A DNA stretch of 8,310 nt from Variovorax sp. GTDB lineage: Bacteria > Pseudomonadota > Gammaproteobacteria > Burkholderiales > Burkholderiaceae_C. A program made the position numbers and the translations under genes. The stretch is from assembly GCA_028292145.1 (NCBI GenBank), contig JAQGMX010000256.1:1-8310 (forward strand). The letters run 5' to 3'. Under the pieces are notes generated by a model. The model had not been told where the DNA came from and ran no database searches. It saw only the letters and a program-made list of their open reading frames with translations. This document shows positions 6,512 to 8,310 of this stretch, in pieces; position 1 is the stretch's first letter; every line of letters begins with the position of its first letter.

Positions 6512-8119
6512 ATGCCCCAGTCGTCCACCCCCTTACATCCGCAGGCATTGACGGGGGGCAACCTCGTCTTACTGGCGTTGCTCAGCGTATTCGGCGCCGT
6601 GATCGGCATGCAGCTGCTGGTCACGCTGGGCGTGACCCCCAACACCTCCATCATCGGCGCGCTGGTCGCCATGATCCTGGCGCGGGTGCCGCTGCAGATG
6701 ATGAGCGGTTACCGCTCGGTGCACTTCCAGAATCTGGCGCAGAGCGCAATTTCCTCGGCCACCTTCGGCGCGGCCAACAGCCTGCTGCTGCCCATCGCGA
6801 TTCCGTTCCTGATCGGCCGGCCCGATCTGGTGCTGCCGATGTTCATCGGCGTCTCGCTGGCGATGCTGCTCGACGGTTATCTGCTCTACCGCATGTTCAA
6901 CACCAAGATCTTTCCGGCATCGGGCGCCTGGCCTCCGGGCGTCGCTGCGGCCGAAGCCATCAAGGCCGGCGACAAGGGCGGCAAGCAGGCCGCGCTGCTG
7001 GGCGCGGGCATGCTGGTCGGTGCGGTGGGGTCGTGGTTCAAGATTCCGATGTCGGCCTTCGGCACCGCCTTCATCGGCAACATCTGGGCGCTGAGCATGT
7101 TCGGCGTGGGCCTCCTGCTTCGTGGCTATGCGCAGCCGCTCTTCGGCTACGACATCAACAAGGCCTACATCCCGCACGGCATGATGATCGGCGCCGGTCT
7201 CGTCGCGCTGGTGCAGGTCGGCATGGTGCTGATGAAGAAGTCGCCCAAGGCGCCGGCCGAGACCGCCTCCACCGTCGACCAGACTGAAGAGAACCTGCCC
7301 GGTCGCAGCGTCGGCAAGACCTTGAAGCTTGGCGGTCTGGGCTATGTCGTACTGGCCGCCGGCGTGTCGCTGCTGGGCGGGCTGTACGCCGAGATGTCCC
7401 CTGGGATGCTGATCGCCTTCATCTTCTACGCGGCCTTCGCCGCCTTCGTGCACGAGATGATCGTCGGCATCGCGGCCATGCACTCGGGCTGGTTCCCAGC
7501 CTTCGCGGTGGCATTGATCACCTTGCTGCTCGGCCTGCTGCTGGGCTTTCCGGTCACGGCACTGGCCGTTCTCTGCGCCTTCTCGGTCGCTACCGGCCCG
7601 GCTTTCGCCGACATGGGTTACGACCTAAAGGCCGGCTACATCCTTCGCGGCCACGGCGCCGATGCCGCTTTCGAAATGGAAGGCCGCAAGCAGCAGCTCA
7701 TCGCCGCCATGCTGGCCTTCGTCATCGCCATTCCCGTGGTCTACATCGCCCACGGCATCTACTTCTCGCAGGGCCTGGTGCCGCCGGTGGCCAAGGTCTA
7801 CGTGGCCACCATCAACGCGGGCGCCGTGCCCGGCATCGCGCAGTCGCTCTTCCTGTGGGCCATTCCAGGCGCCATCATCCAATTCATTGGCGGCCCCAAG
7901 CGCCAGCTTGGCGTGCTGCTGGCCACCGGCCTGCTGATCGCCAACCCGATGGCTGGCTGGGCGGTCCTGGTCGGCATCGCGCTGCGCATGCTGCTGGAAA
8001 AATTCGGCGGCGAAAAAGCACGCGGCTACATGGAAGTGTTCGCGGGCGGGGTGATCGCCGGCGATGCGCTCTTCAGCTTCTTCAATGCGACGTTGACCGC
8101 CAAATTCAGCAAAAAGTAA
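6512..8119 (+). CDS. OPT/YSL-family membrane transporter
   Basis: A 535-residue, strongly hydrophobic inner-membrane protein with about a dozen predicted membrane segments, from GGNLVLLALLSVFGAVIGM (residues about 12 on) to the C-terminal FAGGVIAGDALFSFFNATL. The oligopeptide transporter family is recognised from the central signature DMGYDLKAGYILRG (from D367) followed by EGRKQQ (390-395), which matches the D-x(4)-K-x-GY...RKQ pattern of OPT/YSL proteins, and from GGPKRQLGVLLATGLLI near the end. A polar, charged loop at about 242-268 (KKSPKAPAETASTVDQTEEN) separates the two hydrophobic halves. Family members move peptides, amino-acid derivatives or metal chelates, probably with protons. The length fits the shorter bacterial OPT branch. 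The gene follows iclR by 41 bases and is followed after 9 bases by a DUF1177-like gene. The substrate is not evident, though a peptide or modified amino acid fits the neighbours. Confidence 0.9.
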   Translation: MPQSSTPLHPQALTGGNLVLLALLSVFGAVIGMQLLVTLGVTPNTSIIGALVAMILARVPLQMMSGYRSVHFQNLAQSAISSATFGAANSLLLPIAIPFLIGRPDLVLPMFIGVSLAMLLDGYLLYRMFNTKIFPASGAWPPGVAAAEAIKAGDKGGKQAALLGAGMLVGAVGSWFKIPMSAFGTAFIGNIWALSMFGVGLLLRGYAQPLFGYDINKAYIPHGMMIGAGLVALVQVGMVLMKKSPKAPAETASTVDQTEENLPGRSVGKTLKLGGLGYVVLAAGVSLLGGLYAEMSPGMLIAFIFYAAFAAFVHEMIVGIAAMHSGWFPAFAVALITLLLGLLLGFPVTALAVLCAFSVATGPAFADMGYDLKAGYILRGHGADAAFEMEGRKQQLIAAMLAFVIAIPVVYIAHGIYFSQGLVPPVAKVYVATINAGAVPGIAQSLFLWAIPGAIIQFIGGPKRQLGVLLATGLLIANPMAGWAVLVGIALRMLLEKFGGEKARGYMEVFAGGVIAGDALFSFFNATLTAKFSKK

Positions 8120-8122
8120 AGG
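8118..8122 (+). promoter_or_regulatory. Ribosome binding site of the DUF1177-like gene
   Basis: AAAGG overlaps the stop of the transporter gene and lies 6 bases before GTG 8129. The upstream in-frame codons back to the transporter's own stop contain no alternative start, so the GTG start is well supported. Confidence 0.6.
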
Positions 8123-8128
8123 CAAAAA

Positions 8129-8310
8129 GTGAGTCTCTCCCAAACCCTCCAAGTCTTCGAACTTCTCGACTCGGCCCATGCCTGCGGCCAGACTATCGTC
8201 GACCTGCTCGCGCCGTATCCTCAAGTGAAGGTCACGGTCACCCAGATCGGCGGGCCCAAGGGGTCGACCGATTTCGTGCGCATGGTCATCCCGGGCACGG
8301 CCGGCAAGCT
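8129..8310 (+). CDS. DUF1177-like protein (partial, N-terminal 60 residues, GTG start)
   Basis: The frame opens at GTG 8129, 9 bases after the transporter stop, and runs off the window. The translation begins VSLSQTLQVFELLDSAHACG and continues with VKVTVTQIGGPKGSTDFVRMVIPGT. The pattern (L-x-V-x-E-L-L-D-S-x-x-A-x-G near the N-terminus, then GxKGSTDFVRxxIPG) resembles the DUF1177 family, a conserved bacterial protein family of unknown function that I recall near OPT transporters and AroM-like genes. Recognition is by memory of the family pattern on a fragment, so it needs a profile search. No signal peptide or membrane segment is visible, so it is likely cytoplasmic. Its close spacing to the transporter suggests co-translation and a role in handling the imported compound. 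No catalytic role is claimed. Confidence 0.65.
   Translation, partial: MSLSQTLQVFELLDSAHACGQTIVDLLAPYPQVKVTVTQIGGPKGSTDFVRMVIPGTAGK

Noticed and set aside
1..8310. CRISPR array, toxin-antitoxin, phage-defence or other mobile cassette
   Set aside because: No regularly spaced long repeats and no such protein families are present; all supported genes are transport, metabolism or regulation.

Overview
The window is GC-rich, densely coded and entirely plus-strand. Gene families, codon use and the neighbourhood (dipeptide-type ABC importer, IclR regulator, OPT transporter, DUF1177-like protein) suggest a soil-type proteobacterium, most likely a betaproteobacterium of the Burkholderiales. That placement is inferred from style; no marker gene is present.

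Region 1 (1-5249) is a tightly packed operon segment. It holds the C-terminal end of an OppC/DppC-type ABC permease, a fused two-domain ATPase of the same importer, an iron-dependent alcohol dehydrogenase, and a cytoplasmic molybdopterin/[4Fe-4S] oxidoreductase of the DMSO reductase superfamily. Two of the three junctions are ATGA stop/start overlaps, and the third is a 10-base gap with a strong ribosome binding site, so the genes are probably co-transcribed and partly translationally coupled. The simplest reading is import of a small peptide-like or other solute followed by two redox steps. The substrate cannot be read from the sequence.

Region 2 (5250-5714) is a 465-base gap, visibly less GC-rich than the genes. 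It carries a near-perfect sigma-54 (-24/-12) promoter facing the next gene. About 7 bases after the predicted transcription start lies a perfect 15-base palindrome with the TGG...CCA layout of IclR-family operators, followed by six T. Further upstream are dyads and short direct repeats that could be activator sites. No convincing gene is present, only a doubtful 38-codon ORF.

Region 3 (5715-8310) is a second transcription unit: an IclR-family regulator, an OPT/YSL-type membrane transporter, and the start of a DUF1177-like protein that begins with GTG and runs off the window. The layout suggests a RpoN-dependent operon, possibly repressed by its own first gene product, that imports and processes a peptide or amino-acid-like compound. 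The regulatory gap with a sigma-54 promoter feeding an iclR-OPT-DUF1177 unit, and the importer/alcohol dehydrogenase/molybdoenzyme operon of unknown substrate, are the parts most worth a second look.
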